Assembly: GCF_003610255.1 (NCBI RefSeq)
Contig: NZ_RAPS01000001.1
Location: 5,084,001 to 5,148,000 of the forward strand
Direction: 5' to 3'
Source: Streptomyces sp. TLI_171
GTDB lineage: Bacteria; Actinomycetota; Actinomycetes; Streptomycetales; Streptomycetaceae
Length of the DNA: 64,000 nucleotides
Shown here: piece by piece, positions 24,341 to 32,420 of the stretch
Numbering within the stretch: position 1 is the stretch's first letter
How the letters are laid out: every line of letters begins with the position of its first letter
Made by a program: the position numbers and the translations under genes
Notes under the pieces: model-generated
The model's input: the letters and a program-made list of their open reading frames with translations, nothing else
What the model was told of the DNA's origin: nothing
Database searches by the model: none

Positions 24341-25310
24341 CACCGCGCTGCGGATCGGCGTGCTGGGCTGCGCGGAGATCGCCCGGCGGCGGATGCTGCC
24401 CGCGATCGCCGCGCAGCCCGGCCTCCGGCTGGCCGCGATCGCCAGCCGGGACCCCGAGCGCGCGAAGCCGCTCGCCGAGCAGTACGGCTGCCGGGCGGTG
24501 ACCGGCTACCGCGCCCTGGTCGAGGACCCCGACGTGGACGCGGTGTACGTGCCGCTGCCGATCGCGCTGCACGCCGACTGGACCGCCGCCGCGCTGGAGG
24601 CCGGCAAGCACGTGCTGGCCGAGAAGCCGCTCACCGCCGACCCGCAGTCCACCCTCGCCCTGCAGCGGCTGGCCGAACGGCGCGGGCTGGTGCTGCGGGA
24701 GAACGTGATGTTCGTCCACCACCCGGTGCACGAACAGGTCCGCCGGCTGGTCGCCGACGGCGCGATCGGCGAGCTGCGGATGTTCTCCGCCGCCTTCGCC
24801 GTCCCCGCGCTGCCGCCCACCGACATCCGGCACCGACCCGAACTCGGCGGCGGAGCCCTGCTCGACGTCGGCTACTACCCGGTCCGGGCCGCGCTGCACC
24901 TCCTGGGCCCGCAGCTCACCGTGGCCGGCGCCGCCCTGCACCGCGGCGGCAGCGGCGCGGTGGACACCTCCGGCACGGCCCTGCTGCTCGCCCCCGGCGG
25001 GGTGCTCGGCCAGCTCGCCTTCGGGATGGACCACGCCTACCGCAACAGCTACGAACTCTGGGGCAGCACCGGCCGGATCCGGGTCGACCGGGCCTTCACC
25101 CCGCCCGCCGACACGGCCCCCGGCGTGCTGCTGGAACGCGGCGGCGACCGCGAACAGCTCGTCGCCCCCGCCGTCGACCAGGTCGCCGCCACCCTCGCCG
25201 CGTTCACCGCCGCCGTCGCCGAAGGAGCCACCGCCGCCGATCCGCTGATCCACCGTCAGGCCGAGCTGCTGCGCGCCGTGCGCGCCGCGGCCACCCCTGC
25301 CCGCCCCTGA
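24333..25310 (+). CDS. NDP-hexose 3-ketoreductase (Gfo/Idh/MocA family)
   Basis: 325 residues, UrdT/TylC1/SpnN-like enzyme that reduces the 3-keto group formed after 2,3-dehydration, giving a 2,6-dideoxy-4-keto sugar. N-terminal Rossmann motif GVLGCAEIARRRMLPA (residues 9-24). Catalytic lysine motif AEKPLTADP, and the family GGGALLDVGYYPV segment. The ATG overlaps the 2,3-dehydratase stop (ATGACTGA), indicating translational coupling. Last gene of the cluster in this direction. Confidence 0.92.
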   Translation: MTDTALRIGVLGCAEIARRRMLPAIAAQPGLRLAAIASRDPERAKPLAEQYGCRAVTGYRALVEDPDVDAVYVPLPIALHADWTAAALEAGKHVLAEKPLTADPQSTLALQRLAERRGLVLRENVMFVHHPVHEQVRRLVADGAIGELRMFSAAFAVPALPPTDIRHRPELGGGALLDVGYYPVRAALHLLGPQLTVAGAALHRGGSGAVDTSGTALLLAPGGVLGQLAFGMDHAYRNSYELWGSTGRIRVDRAFTPPADTAPGVLLERGGDREQLVAPAVDQVAATLAAFTAAVAEGATAADPLIHRQAELLRAVRAAATPARP

Positions 25311-25360
25311 GCCGAACGGGCGATCCCCGGCCCGACCGACTCCACGCCACCTGCGCTTCA

Positions 25361-25379
25361 TTACTCTAAGTTGAGTAGA
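25361..25379. promoter_or_regulatory. BldD-like inverted repeat upstream of the GGDEF gene
   Basis: An AT-rich inverted repeat TACTC-N6-GAGTA inside 25361-25379 (TTACTCTAAGTTGAGTAGA). It partly matches the BldD box TNACNC(A/T)GNGTNA. A TAGGGT -10-like element lies at 25406-25411. BldD is known to repress several cyclic-di-GMP genes in Streptomyces, which makes the site worth testing; the match is imperfect. Confidence 0.35.
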
Positions 25380-25460
25380 CGTGCCAGTGCGTGACCGCAT
25401 TGGTGTAGGGTCCGAGGCGGGAACACCGGTACGGCCTCGGGCCGGAGGGGGAGATGTCGA

Positions 25461-28433
25461 TTGAACTCCACCGAATCGGTGCCGCCTGCCCGTTCCTCGC
25501 TGCGCCGGGTCGCGGCCGTGCTGCTCGCGGTGCTCTGCGCCGGGTACGCCGCAGGTGCCGCCATCGGCTGGGGCTCGACTGAACTCGCACTGGTGATGGG
25601 GGACTTCGGTCTCGCCGGGGCGGCCCTCGTGGCCGCCCTGTCCTGTCTCGGGCACGGCATCGCGGTGGGCGGCCACACCCGGCCCGCCTGGCTGCTGTTC
25701 GGCCTGTCCTCCGCCATGGTGGCCTTCGGCAACGGCGCCTGGGGCTGGTACGAGGTGGTGCTGGGCAAGCCGCTGCCGCCGGACTCGCTCGCCGACTACG
25801 CCTTCCTGCTGTTCGCCCCGCTCGCCATCACCGGCCTGCTGGTGCTCGCCCAGCGCCCGCGCACCCCGGCCGGCTGGCTCTGCCTGCTGCTGGACGGCTG
25901 GCTGGTGGCCGGCTCACTGTTCACCCTCAGCTGGAGCCTGGCGCTCGGCCGGGTCGCCGCCGGGGACGGCGACGACCCGCTGAAGCTCGCCCTCGGCCTC
26001 GGCTACCCGGTCCTGGACATCCTGCTGGTCAGCCTGGTGGTCGGCCTGAACTTCCGCCGCCGGGACGGCAACCGGGCCGCCGTGCACACCGCGATGATCG
26101 GCCTGGCGCTGACCGTGGTCTGCGACGCCCTGTTCACCACCCCGCAGTTCCACAGCGACTACCACTCCGGCGAACTGCTCGACGCCGGCTGGTTCGCCGG
26201 CTCCGTGCTGCTCGCCTGGGCCCCCTGGTCGCACGCCCGCCGCCCGCTGCGCCAGCACCCCTCCGCGCAGGGCCTGCCGCGCCGCCGGGTGGCCTCCACC
26301 TTCAGCGCCCTCACCCCGTACGCGGCCGCCGCGGTGTGCACCGCCGCGATCCTCTACAACGCCCTCGGCGGCCGCTCGATCGACCGGGTGATGCTGGCCG
26401 CCGCCAGCACCGTCGGCCTGGCCCTGATCGTCCGTCAGGGCGTGATGCTGCTCGACAACCTGTCACTGGCCCAGGAGCTCGCCACCAAGGAGGCGCACTT
26501 CCGCTCCCTGGTGCAGGGCTCCAGCGACGTCATCATGATCGCCGGGCCGTCCGGCGCGCTCTCCTACGTCAGCCCCGCCGCGCTGCGGGTCTACAACCGC
26601 GACCCGGAGGACCTGGTCGGCGGCAACCTGCTCAACCTGGTCCACCCCGAGGACGTCGACCGGGTGCTGGCCGAGGTCCGCCGGATCCTGGCCCGCACCA
26701 AGGGCGCCCGGTTCAGCAACGGCGAGCCCTCCGCCCGGGTCGAGTGCCGGATCCGCTCCGGCGAGGGGGAGTGGCTGCACGTCGAGTCCACCGTCAACCC
26801 GTACCGCGACGGGCTGATCCTGAACAGCCGCGACATCACCGAACGGGTCCGGCTGCAGGCCCAGTTGCAGCACAACGCGTTCCACGACCCGCTCACCGAC
26901 CTGCCCAACCGGGCGCTGTTCGCGCACCGGGTCCGGGCCGCGCTCTCCGCCCAGGGCCCGGTCGGCACCGCCGTCGCCGTGCTCTTCCTCGACCTGGACG
27001 GCTTCAAGGCCGTCAACGACACCGCCGGGCACCAGGTCGGCGACGAGCTGCTGGTGCAGGCCGCCCGCCGGCTGCAGGCCGCCGTCCGCAGCGAGGACAC
27101 CGTGGCCCGGTTCGGCGGCGACGAGTTCGCCGTCCTGGTCCGCGGCCGGCTCGGCCACCCGCAGGTCCGCGACCTCGCCGAACGGATCCGCGGCGCGCTC
27201 TCCGAGCCGTACTGGATCGGCGGCGCCGAACTCGGCGTCGCCGCCTCGATCGGCATCGCGTTCGGCCCCGACACCCCGCTGCCGGTCCCCGAGCCCGCCC
27301 CCGCCGAGCACGGCGCCGAACCCGCCCGGCCCGCCGACGGCCCCGCCGGGTCCGCCGCCGACGAGCTGCTCCGCAACGCCGACCTGGCGATGTACCAGGC
27401 CAAGTCGCGCGGCAAGGGCCGGGTGGTGCTCTACACCTCCGCCATGCGCGCCGAACTCGACCGCCGCAGCGAACTCGAGGAGCGTCTGCGCGCCGCCGTC
27501 CGGGAGGGCTCCTTCACCCTGCTGCACCAGCCCGTGGTCGACCTGGCCGGCGGCCGGCTCACCGGCGTCGAGGCCCAGGCCCGCTGGCGCTCCGCCCAGG
27601 GCATGCTGCTCACCCCCGCCGAGTTCCTGCGCACCGCCGAGTCCGGCGACGCCGCCACCCGGTTCGCCCGCTGGCTGCTCACCGAGGCGGTCGCCGCCGC
27701 CGCCCGCCGCCGCGCCGACGGCCCCGCCGCACCTCCCGTCCCGGTCACCGTCCGGCTGGCCGCCGAACGGCTCTGCGCCCCCGGCATGTACGAGACGCTG
27801 GCCGGCGCCCTGCGCGACAGCGGCCTGCCGCCCGAACTGCTGGTGCTGGAGGTCGCCCGCACCGGCCCCGACGCGCTGGCCGACGAACTCGGCCGCCGGC
27901 TGGCCGCGTTCCGCCGCCTCGGGGTGTCCACCGCGCTCGCCGGGTTCGGCGCCGGCGGGGGCTCGCTCGGTGTGCTCGCCCGGATGCCCTTCGACGCGCT
28001 GAAGCTCGACCGCAGCCTGGTCCAGGACCTCGCCGACTCCACTCTCACCAGGGCGCTGGCCGGGCACGCGCTGCGCCTCGGCCGGGACCTCGGCCTGGTC
28101 ACCGGCGCCGACGGCGTCGACCACCCCCGGCAGGTCGCCGCCCTGCAGGAACTCGGCTGCCGGCGCGGCCAGGGCCTGGCCTTCGACCGGCCGCTCGACG
28201 AACTGCGGCTGCGCCGCGCCCTGTTGCGGCGCGGCTACCCGGTGCCGCGCCCCGCCCAGGGACTCGGCGGCCGCCGCGCCCTGCTCGCGCCCGACCCGCG
28301 AACGGGTGGACTGGCGGAGGCCGCAGCCACCCGCCCCGGCCACCCGCACACCGCCCTCGACCTGCCACAACGCCACACCGTGGGCGGTCCGGGCGGCGGC
28401 CCGCATGGTGAGACGGCGGTTCCACCAGCTTGA
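25461..28433 (+). CDS. Membrane PAS-GGDEF-EAL protein, probable diguanylate cyclase with degenerate EAL domain
   Basis: 990 residues. About nine or ten hydrophobic segments occupy residues 15-330, followed by a PAS domain (about 338-465), GGDEF (about 470-660) and EAL (about 680-940). The active-site GGDEF is intact at residues 552-556 and the inhibitory I-site RSED is at 543-546, five residues before it. The EAL domain looks inactive: EAL reads EAQ (704-706), the DDFG loop reads AGFGAGG, and E-X-TE reads EVARTG. So it likely makes cyclic-di-GMP. Start TTG at 25461 after GGAGGGGGAG; an ATG at 25454 is in another frame. Composite proteins of this kind sit upstream of ilvB in streptomycetes, as I recall. 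Confidence 0.82.
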   Translation: MNSTESVPPARSSLRRVAAVLLAVLCAGYAAGAAIGWGSTELALVMGDFGLAGAALVAALSCLGHGIAVGGHTRPAWLLFGLSSAMVAFGNGAWGWYEVVLGKPLPPDSLADYAFLLFAPLAITGLLVLAQRPRTPAGWLCLLLDGWLVAGSLFTLSWSLALGRVAAGDGDDPLKLALGLGYPVLDILLVSLVVGLNFRRRDGNRAAVHTAMIGLALTVVCDALFTTPQFHSDYHSGELLDAGWFAGSVLLAWAPWSHARRPLRQHPSAQGLPRRRVASTFSALTPYAAAAVCTAAILYNALGGRSIDRVMLAAASTVGLALIVRQGVMLLDNLSLAQELATKEAHFRSLVQGSSDVIMIAGPSGALSYVSPAALRVYNRDPEDLVGGNLLNLVHPEDVDRVLAEVRRILARTKGARFSNGEPSARVECRIRSGEGEWLHVESTVNPYRDGLILNSRDITERVRLQAQLQHNAFHDPLTDLPNRALFAHRVRAALSAQGPVGTAVAVLFLDLDGFKAVNDTAGHQVGDELLVQAARRLQAAVRSEDTVARFGGDEFAVLVRGRLGHPQVRDLAERIRGALSEPYWIGGAELGVAASIGIAFGPDTPLPVPEPAPAEHGAEPARPADGPAGSAADELLRNADLAMYQAKSRGKGRVVLYTSAMRAELDRRSELEERLRAAVREGSFTLLHQPVVDLAGGRLTGVEAQARWRSAQGMLLTPAEFLRTAESGDAATRFARWLLTEAVAAAARRRADGPAAPPVPVTVRLAAERLCAPGMYETLAGALRDSGLPPELLVLEVARTGPDALADELGRRLAAFRRLGVSTALAGFGAGGGSLGVLARMPFDALKLDRSLVQDLADSTLTRALAGHALRLGRDLGLVTGADGVDHPRQVAALQELGCRRGQGLAFDRPLDELRLRRALLRRGYPVPRPAQGLGGRRALLAPDPRTGGLAEAAATRPGHPHTALDLPQRHTVGGPGGGPHGETAVPPA

Positions 28434-28466
28434 CACCCGCCACTGCGTGGGAGGAAGGTCGGTGCC

Positions 28467-28508
28467 ATGACCACCCGAATTCTCGTACTTGGCGGGCGCG
28501 TCGGCTGA
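28467..28508 (+). CDS. ilvB operon leader peptide
   Basis: 13-codon ORF MTTRILVLGGRVG with Ile-Leu-Val-Leu in a row, preceded by GGGAGGAAGG. Ribosome stalling at these codons when branched-chain aminoacyl-tRNAs are scarce would change folding of the downstream RNA. The ATT, CTT and GTA codons used are rare in this genome. Its stop lies inside a hairpin arm. Confidence 0.75.
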   Translation: MTTRILVLGGRVG

Positions 28509-28561
28509 AACCGGCCCGACGCGCCTCCCCCTCGCATGCCGTTGGCACGAGGGGTTTTTTG
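28494..28561 (+). terminator. Attenuator of the ilvB operon
   Basis: Two structures follow the leader peptide. The first is a hairpin pairing GGCGCGTCGG (28494-28503) with CCGACGCGCC (about 28516-28525), which overlaps the leader stop. The second is an intrinsic terminator with stem CCCCTCG / CGAGGGG (28528-28534, 28548-28554) and a run of six T. A true poly-T terminator is unusual in this GC-rich window and marks regulation by attenuation. Confidence 0.75.
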
Positions 28562-28707
28562 TTGCACGAATCCTGGTTGGCCATCGCAGCACCACTGGCC
28601 TCAACCACCTGAAATCCGGACGATTGAGGCAGAGCCGGAGACCGGTCCGGGGCGCTCCGCCGCCCGGCCCGGCCGAACCCGAGCAGAACCCGAGAAGAGA
28701 CAGGCAG

Positions 28708-30558
28708 ATGACTGAGCACGCCGCAACCCCCCGCCGCGGGGACCACCCGGCAGCCCACGCTCCGGGTCAGCAGACCACCGAGACCATGACCGGCGCGCAG
28801 TCGCTCATCCGCTCGCTCGAGGCCGTAGGGGCCGACACGGTCTTCGGCATCCCCGGTGGTGCGATCCTCCCCGCCTACGACCCGCTGATGGACTCCACCA
28901 AGGTCCGCCACATCCTGGTCCGCCACGAGCAGGGCGCCGGCCACGCCGCGACCGGCTACGCGCAGGCCACCGGCCGGGTCGGCGTCTGCATGGCCACCTC
29001 GGGTCCGGGCGCGACCAACCTGGTCACCCCGATCGCCGACGCCTACATGGACTCGGTGCCGATGGTCGCCATCACCGGCCAGGTCGCCTCCAAGGCGATC
29101 GGCACGGACGCCTTCCAGGAGGCGGACATCTGCGGCATCACCATGCCGATCACCAAGCACAACTACCTGGTGACCGACCCGGCCGAGATCCCGCGCGTCA
29201 TCGCGGAGGCCTTCCACATCGCCGCCACCGGCCGCCCCGGCCCGGTCCTGGTCGACATCGCCAAGGACGCCCTGCAGGCGACCACGGTCTTCCGCTGGCC
29301 GGTCGAGACCTCGCTGCCGGGCTACCGCCCCGTCACCAAGCCGCACGCCAAGCAGATCCGCGAGGCCGCCAAGCTGCTGGTGAACGCCAAGCGCCCGGTG
29401 CTGTACGTCGGCGGCGGCGTGCTCAAGGCCAAGGCCGGCGCCGAACTGCGGATCCTGGCCGAGCTGACCGGCGCCCCCGTGGTCACCACCCTGATGGCGA
29501 TCGGCGTCTTCCCGGACAGCCACCCGCAGCACCTGGGCATGCCCGGCATGCACGGCTCGGTCCCCGCCGTCACCGCACTGCAGAAGTCCGACCTGCTGTT
29601 CACCCTGGGCGCCCGCTTCGACGACCGGGTCACCGGCAAGCTGGACTCCTTCGCCCCGAACGCCAAGGTCGTGCACGCCGACATCGACCCGGCGGAGATC
29701 GGCAAGAACCGCCCGGCGGACGTCCCGATCGTCGGCGACGCCCGCGAGGTGCTGGCCGACCTGATCGTCGCCGTCCAGGCCGAGTTCGACGCCGGCCACC
29801 GCGGCGACTACGCGGACTGGTGGAGCAGGCTCAACGAGTGGAAGACCACCTACCCGCTGGGCTACGAGCCCGCCCCCGCCGGCGAGCTGTCCCCGCAGCA
29901 GGTGATCGAGCGGATCGGCCAGCTGGTCGGCCCGGACGCCATCTACGCCGCGGGCGTCGGCCAGCACCAGATGTGGGCCAGCCAGTTCATCCAGTTCGAG
30001 AAGCCCGCGACCTGGCTGAACTCCGGCGGCGCCGGGACGATGGGTTACGCCGTCCCCGCCGCGATGGGCGCCAAGGCCGGCCGGCCGGACACCCCGGTCT
30101 GGGCGATCGACGGCGACGGCTGCTTCCAGATGACCAATCAGGAACTGACCACCTGCACCCTGAACAACCTCCCGATCAAGGTCGCGGTCATCAACAACGG
30201 GTCGCTGGGCATGGTCCGCCAGTGGCAGACCCTGTTCTACAACCAGCGGTACTCCAACACCGTGCTGCACGCCGGTCCCGGTCACGACGGCATCGAGCCG
30301 CCCGCCCAGGGCACCCGCGTCCCCGACTTCGTGCTGCTCTCCGAGGCGATGGGCGCGGTCGGCCTGCGCTGCGAGCGCCCGGAGGACCTGGACGACGTGA
30401 TCAAGCAGGCGATGGAGATCAACGACCGCCCGGTGGTCATCGACTTCATCGTCCACCAGGACGCCATGGTCTGGCCGATGGTCGCGGCCGGCACCAGCAA
30501 CGACGAGATCCTGTTCGCCCGGGGCGTGCGCCCCGACTTCGGCGACGACCTGGACTGA
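28708..30558 (+). CDS. ilvB: Acetolactate synthase large subunit
   Basis: Catalyses the first common step of valine, leucine and isoleucine synthesis with ThDP and FAD. 616 residues, normal for actinobacteria. N-terminal ThDP domain with the catalytic Glu region RHEQGAGHAA, then an FAD-binding central domain. The C-terminal ThDP motif is DGDGCFQMTNQELTT (GDG-X24-NN class, ending INNGS). ATG 28708 lies 199 bp after the leader peptide, behind the attenuator. ilvN follows after 14 bp, and ilvC 100 bp beyond. Confidence 0.97.
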   Translation: MTEHAATPRRGDHPAAHAPGQQTTETMTGAQSLIRSLEAVGADTVFGIPGGAILPAYDPLMDSTKVRHILVRHEQGAGHAATGYAQATGRVGVCMATSGPGATNLVTPIADAYMDSVPMVAITGQVASKAIGTDAFQEADICGITMPITKHNYLVTDPAEIPRVIAEAFHIAATGRPGPVLVDIAKDALQATTVFRWPVETSLPGYRPVTKPHAKQIREAAKLLVNAKRPVLYVGGGVLKAKAGAELRILAELTGAPVVTTLMAIGVFPDSHPQHLGMPGMHGSVPAVTALQKSDLLFTLGARFDDRVTGKLDSFAPNAKVVHADIDPAEIGKNRPADVPIVGDAREVLADLIVAVQAEFDAGHRGDYADWWSRLNEWKTTYPLGYEPAPAGELSPQQVIERIGQLVGPDAIYAAGVGQHQMWASQFIQFEKPATWLNSGGAGTMGYAVPAAMGAKAGRPDTPVWAIDGDGCFQMTNQELTTCTLNNLPIKVAVINNGSLGMVRQWQTLFYNQRYSNTVLHAGPGHDGIEPPAQGTRVPDFVLLSEAMGAVGLRCERPEDLDDVIKQAMEINDRPVVIDFIVHQDAMVWPMVAAGTSNDEILFARGVRPDFGDDLD

Positions 30559-30572
30559 CGGACCAGAAAGCG

Positions 30573-31106
30573 ATGACCACTATGTCCAAGCACACCCTGT
30601 CCGTCCTGGTCGAGAACAAGCCCGGCGTGCTCGCCCGGATCGCCGCGCTGTTCTCCCGCCGCGGCTTCAACATCGACTCGCTCGCGGTCGGCCCGACCGA
30701 ACACCCCGACATCTCCCGGATGACCATCGTGGTCAACGTCGAGGAGCTGCCGCTGGAGCAGGTCACCAAGCAGCTCAACAAGCTGGTCAACGTGATCAAG
30801 ATCGTGGAGCTGGACCAGAGCCAGGCCGTCCAGCGCGAGCTGGTCCTGGTCAAGGTCCGGGCCGACGCCGAGACCCGCTCCCAGGTGGTCGAGATCGTCC
30901 AGCTGTTCCGCGCCAAGACCGTCGACGTGTCGCCCGATGCGGTGACGATCGAGGCGACCGGCTCCTCCGACAAGCTGGAGGCCATGCTGCGGATGCTGGA
31001 GCCTTACGGCATCAAGGAGTTGGTGCAGTCCGGCCTGGTCGCGATCGGCCGCGGCGCCCGCTCCATCACCGACCGCTCGCTGCGCGCCCTCGACCGCAGC
31101 GCCTGA
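30573..31106 (+). CDS. ilvN: Acetolactate synthase small (regulatory) subunit
   Basis: Activates the large subunit and confers valine feedback inhibition. 177 residues with an N-terminal ACT domain (about residues 5-80; HTLSVLVENKPGVLARIAAL) and the ALS_ss C-terminal domain (about 90-165). The ATG at 30573 is used; a second ATG at 30582 would remove three residues, and neither has a strong Shine-Dalgarno, so coupling to ilvB translation is likely. Confidence 0.95.
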   Translation: MTTMSKHTLSVLVENKPGVLARIAALFSRRGFNIDSLAVGPTEHPDISRMTIVVNVEELPLEQVTKQLNKLVNVIKIVELDQSQAVQRELVLVKVRADAETRSQVVEIVQLFRAKTVDVSPDAVTIEATGSSDKLEAMLRMLEPYGIKELVQSGLVAIGRGARSITDRSLRALDRSA

Positions 31107-31206
31107 CGCGGCCGTCTCAACACTCAAGCACCGACGTCGAAGTCCTGTCGGGTGGGCCTACGGTAGGAACCCCCGGCATCACCATCACGCAAGGAGATGT
31201 GCCCCC

Positions 31207-32205
31207 GTGGCCGAGCTGTTCTACGAAGACGACGCCGACCTGTCCATCATCCAGGGCCGCAAGGTCGCGGTCATCGGCTACGGCAGCCAGGGCCACGCCC
31301 ACGCGCTGTCGCTGCGCGACTCGGGCGTGGACGTCCGGGTCGGCCTGCTGGAGGGCTCCAAGTCCCGCGCCGCGGCCGCCGAGGCCGGCCTGCGCGTGGT
31401 CACCCCGTCCGAGGCCGCGGCCGAGGCCGACGTCATCATGATCCTGGTTCCGGACCCGATCCAGGCCGACGTCTACAAGGACGCGATCGAGCCGAACCTG
31501 AAGGCGGGCGACGCCCTGTTCTTCGGCCACGGCCTGAACATCCGGTTCGGCTTCATCCAGCCGCCGGCCGACGTCGACGTCTGCATGGTCGCCCCCAAGG
31601 GCCCGGGCCACCTGGTCCGCCGCCAGTACCAGGAGGGCCGCGGCGTCCCCTGCATCGTGGCCGTCGAGCAGGACGCCACCGGCAAGGCCTTCGACCTGGC
31701 GCTGTCGTACGCCAAGGGCATCGGCGGCACCAAGGCCGGCGTCATCAAGACCACCTTCACCGAGGAGACCGAGACCGACCTGTTCGGTGAGCAGGCCGTC
31801 CTCTGCGGTGGCACCGCCGCCCTGGTCAAGGCCGGCTTCGAGACCCTGGTCGAGGCGGGCTACCAGCCCGAGATCGCCTACTTCGAGTGCCTCCACGAGC
31901 TGAAGCTCATCGTCGACCTGATGTACGAGGGCGGCCTGGAGAAGATGCGCTGGTCGGTCTCCGAGACCGCCGAGTGGGGCGACTACGTGACCGGCCCCCG
32001 CATCATCACCGCCGACACCAAGGCCGAGATGAAGAAGGTCCTCGCCGAGATCCAGGACGGCACCTTCGCCAACACCTGGATCGCCGAGTACAAGGCCGGT
32101 CTGCCGAAGTACAACGAGTACAAGAACGCGGACAGCGAGCACCTGCTGGAGACCACCGGCAAGAAGCTCCGCAAGCTGATGTCCTGGGTCGACGAGAGCG
32201 CCTGA
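31207..32205 (+). CDS. ilvC: Ketol-acid reductoisomerase, class I
   Basis: Converts acetolactate/acetohydroxybutyrate to dihydroxy acids with Mg2+ and NADPH. 332 residues, the short class I form. NADP motif GYGSQGHAHALS (about residues 18-29), metal-binding Asp/Glu in the TDLFGEQAVLCGG segment and the second-domain Glu in FECLHELKL. GTG 31207 follows AAGGAGATG. A 100-bp gap from ilvN leaves room for an internal promoter, though none is obvious. A GC-rich hairpin follows. Confidence 0.97.
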   Translation: MAELFYEDDADLSIIQGRKVAVIGYGSQGHAHALSLRDSGVDVRVGLLEGSKSRAAAAEAGLRVVTPSEAAAEADVIMILVPDPIQADVYKDAIEPNLKAGDALFFGHGLNIRFGFIQPPADVDVCMVAPKGPGHLVRRQYQEGRGVPCIVAVEQDATGKAFDLALSYAKGIGGTKAGVIKTTFTEETETDLFGEQAVLCGGTAALVKAGFETLVEAGYQPEIAYFECLHELKLIVDLMYEGGLEKMRWSVSETAEWGDYVTGPRIITADTKAEMKKVLAEIQDGTFANTWIAEYKAGLPKYNEYKNADSEHLLETTGKKLRKLMSWVDESA

Positions 32206-32234
32206 TCCTCGCCCACCCCGCTTGTACAACAAGG

Positions 32235-32271
32235 CTGTTCCCGTCCGGGTGATTTCGCCGGACGGGAGCAG
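32235..32271 (+). terminator. Terminator-like hairpin after ilvC
   Basis: Inverted repeat CTGTTCCCGTCCGG / CCGGACGGGAGCAG with one wobble pair and a 9- to 10-nt loop, 30 bp after the ilvC stop. Confidence 0.6.
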
Positions 32272-32420
32272 TCCCCGCACGACCCCGCCGATAGACTCCC
32301 GAATACGCGTCAGGCCCACAGCGTCGTGCGTCTAGCTACGCGACATGCCACCTTCCCCCGCCCCCTGTGCACGCCACCTCCGTGTGGCGGGGTGAACCGG
32401 ACAGTTAAGGACACACTGTC

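Noticed and set aside
25454..25460. ATG seven bases upstream of the GGDEF gene start as the true start
   Set aside because: It is in a different frame from the domain-bearing protein; the TTG at 25461 has the right frame and a good GGAGGGGGAG.
28430..28435. TTGACA just before the ilvB leader, as a -35 box
   Set aside because: No -10-like hexamer lies 16-18 bp downstream, and it overlaps the stop codon of the GGDEF gene. Probably fortuitous.
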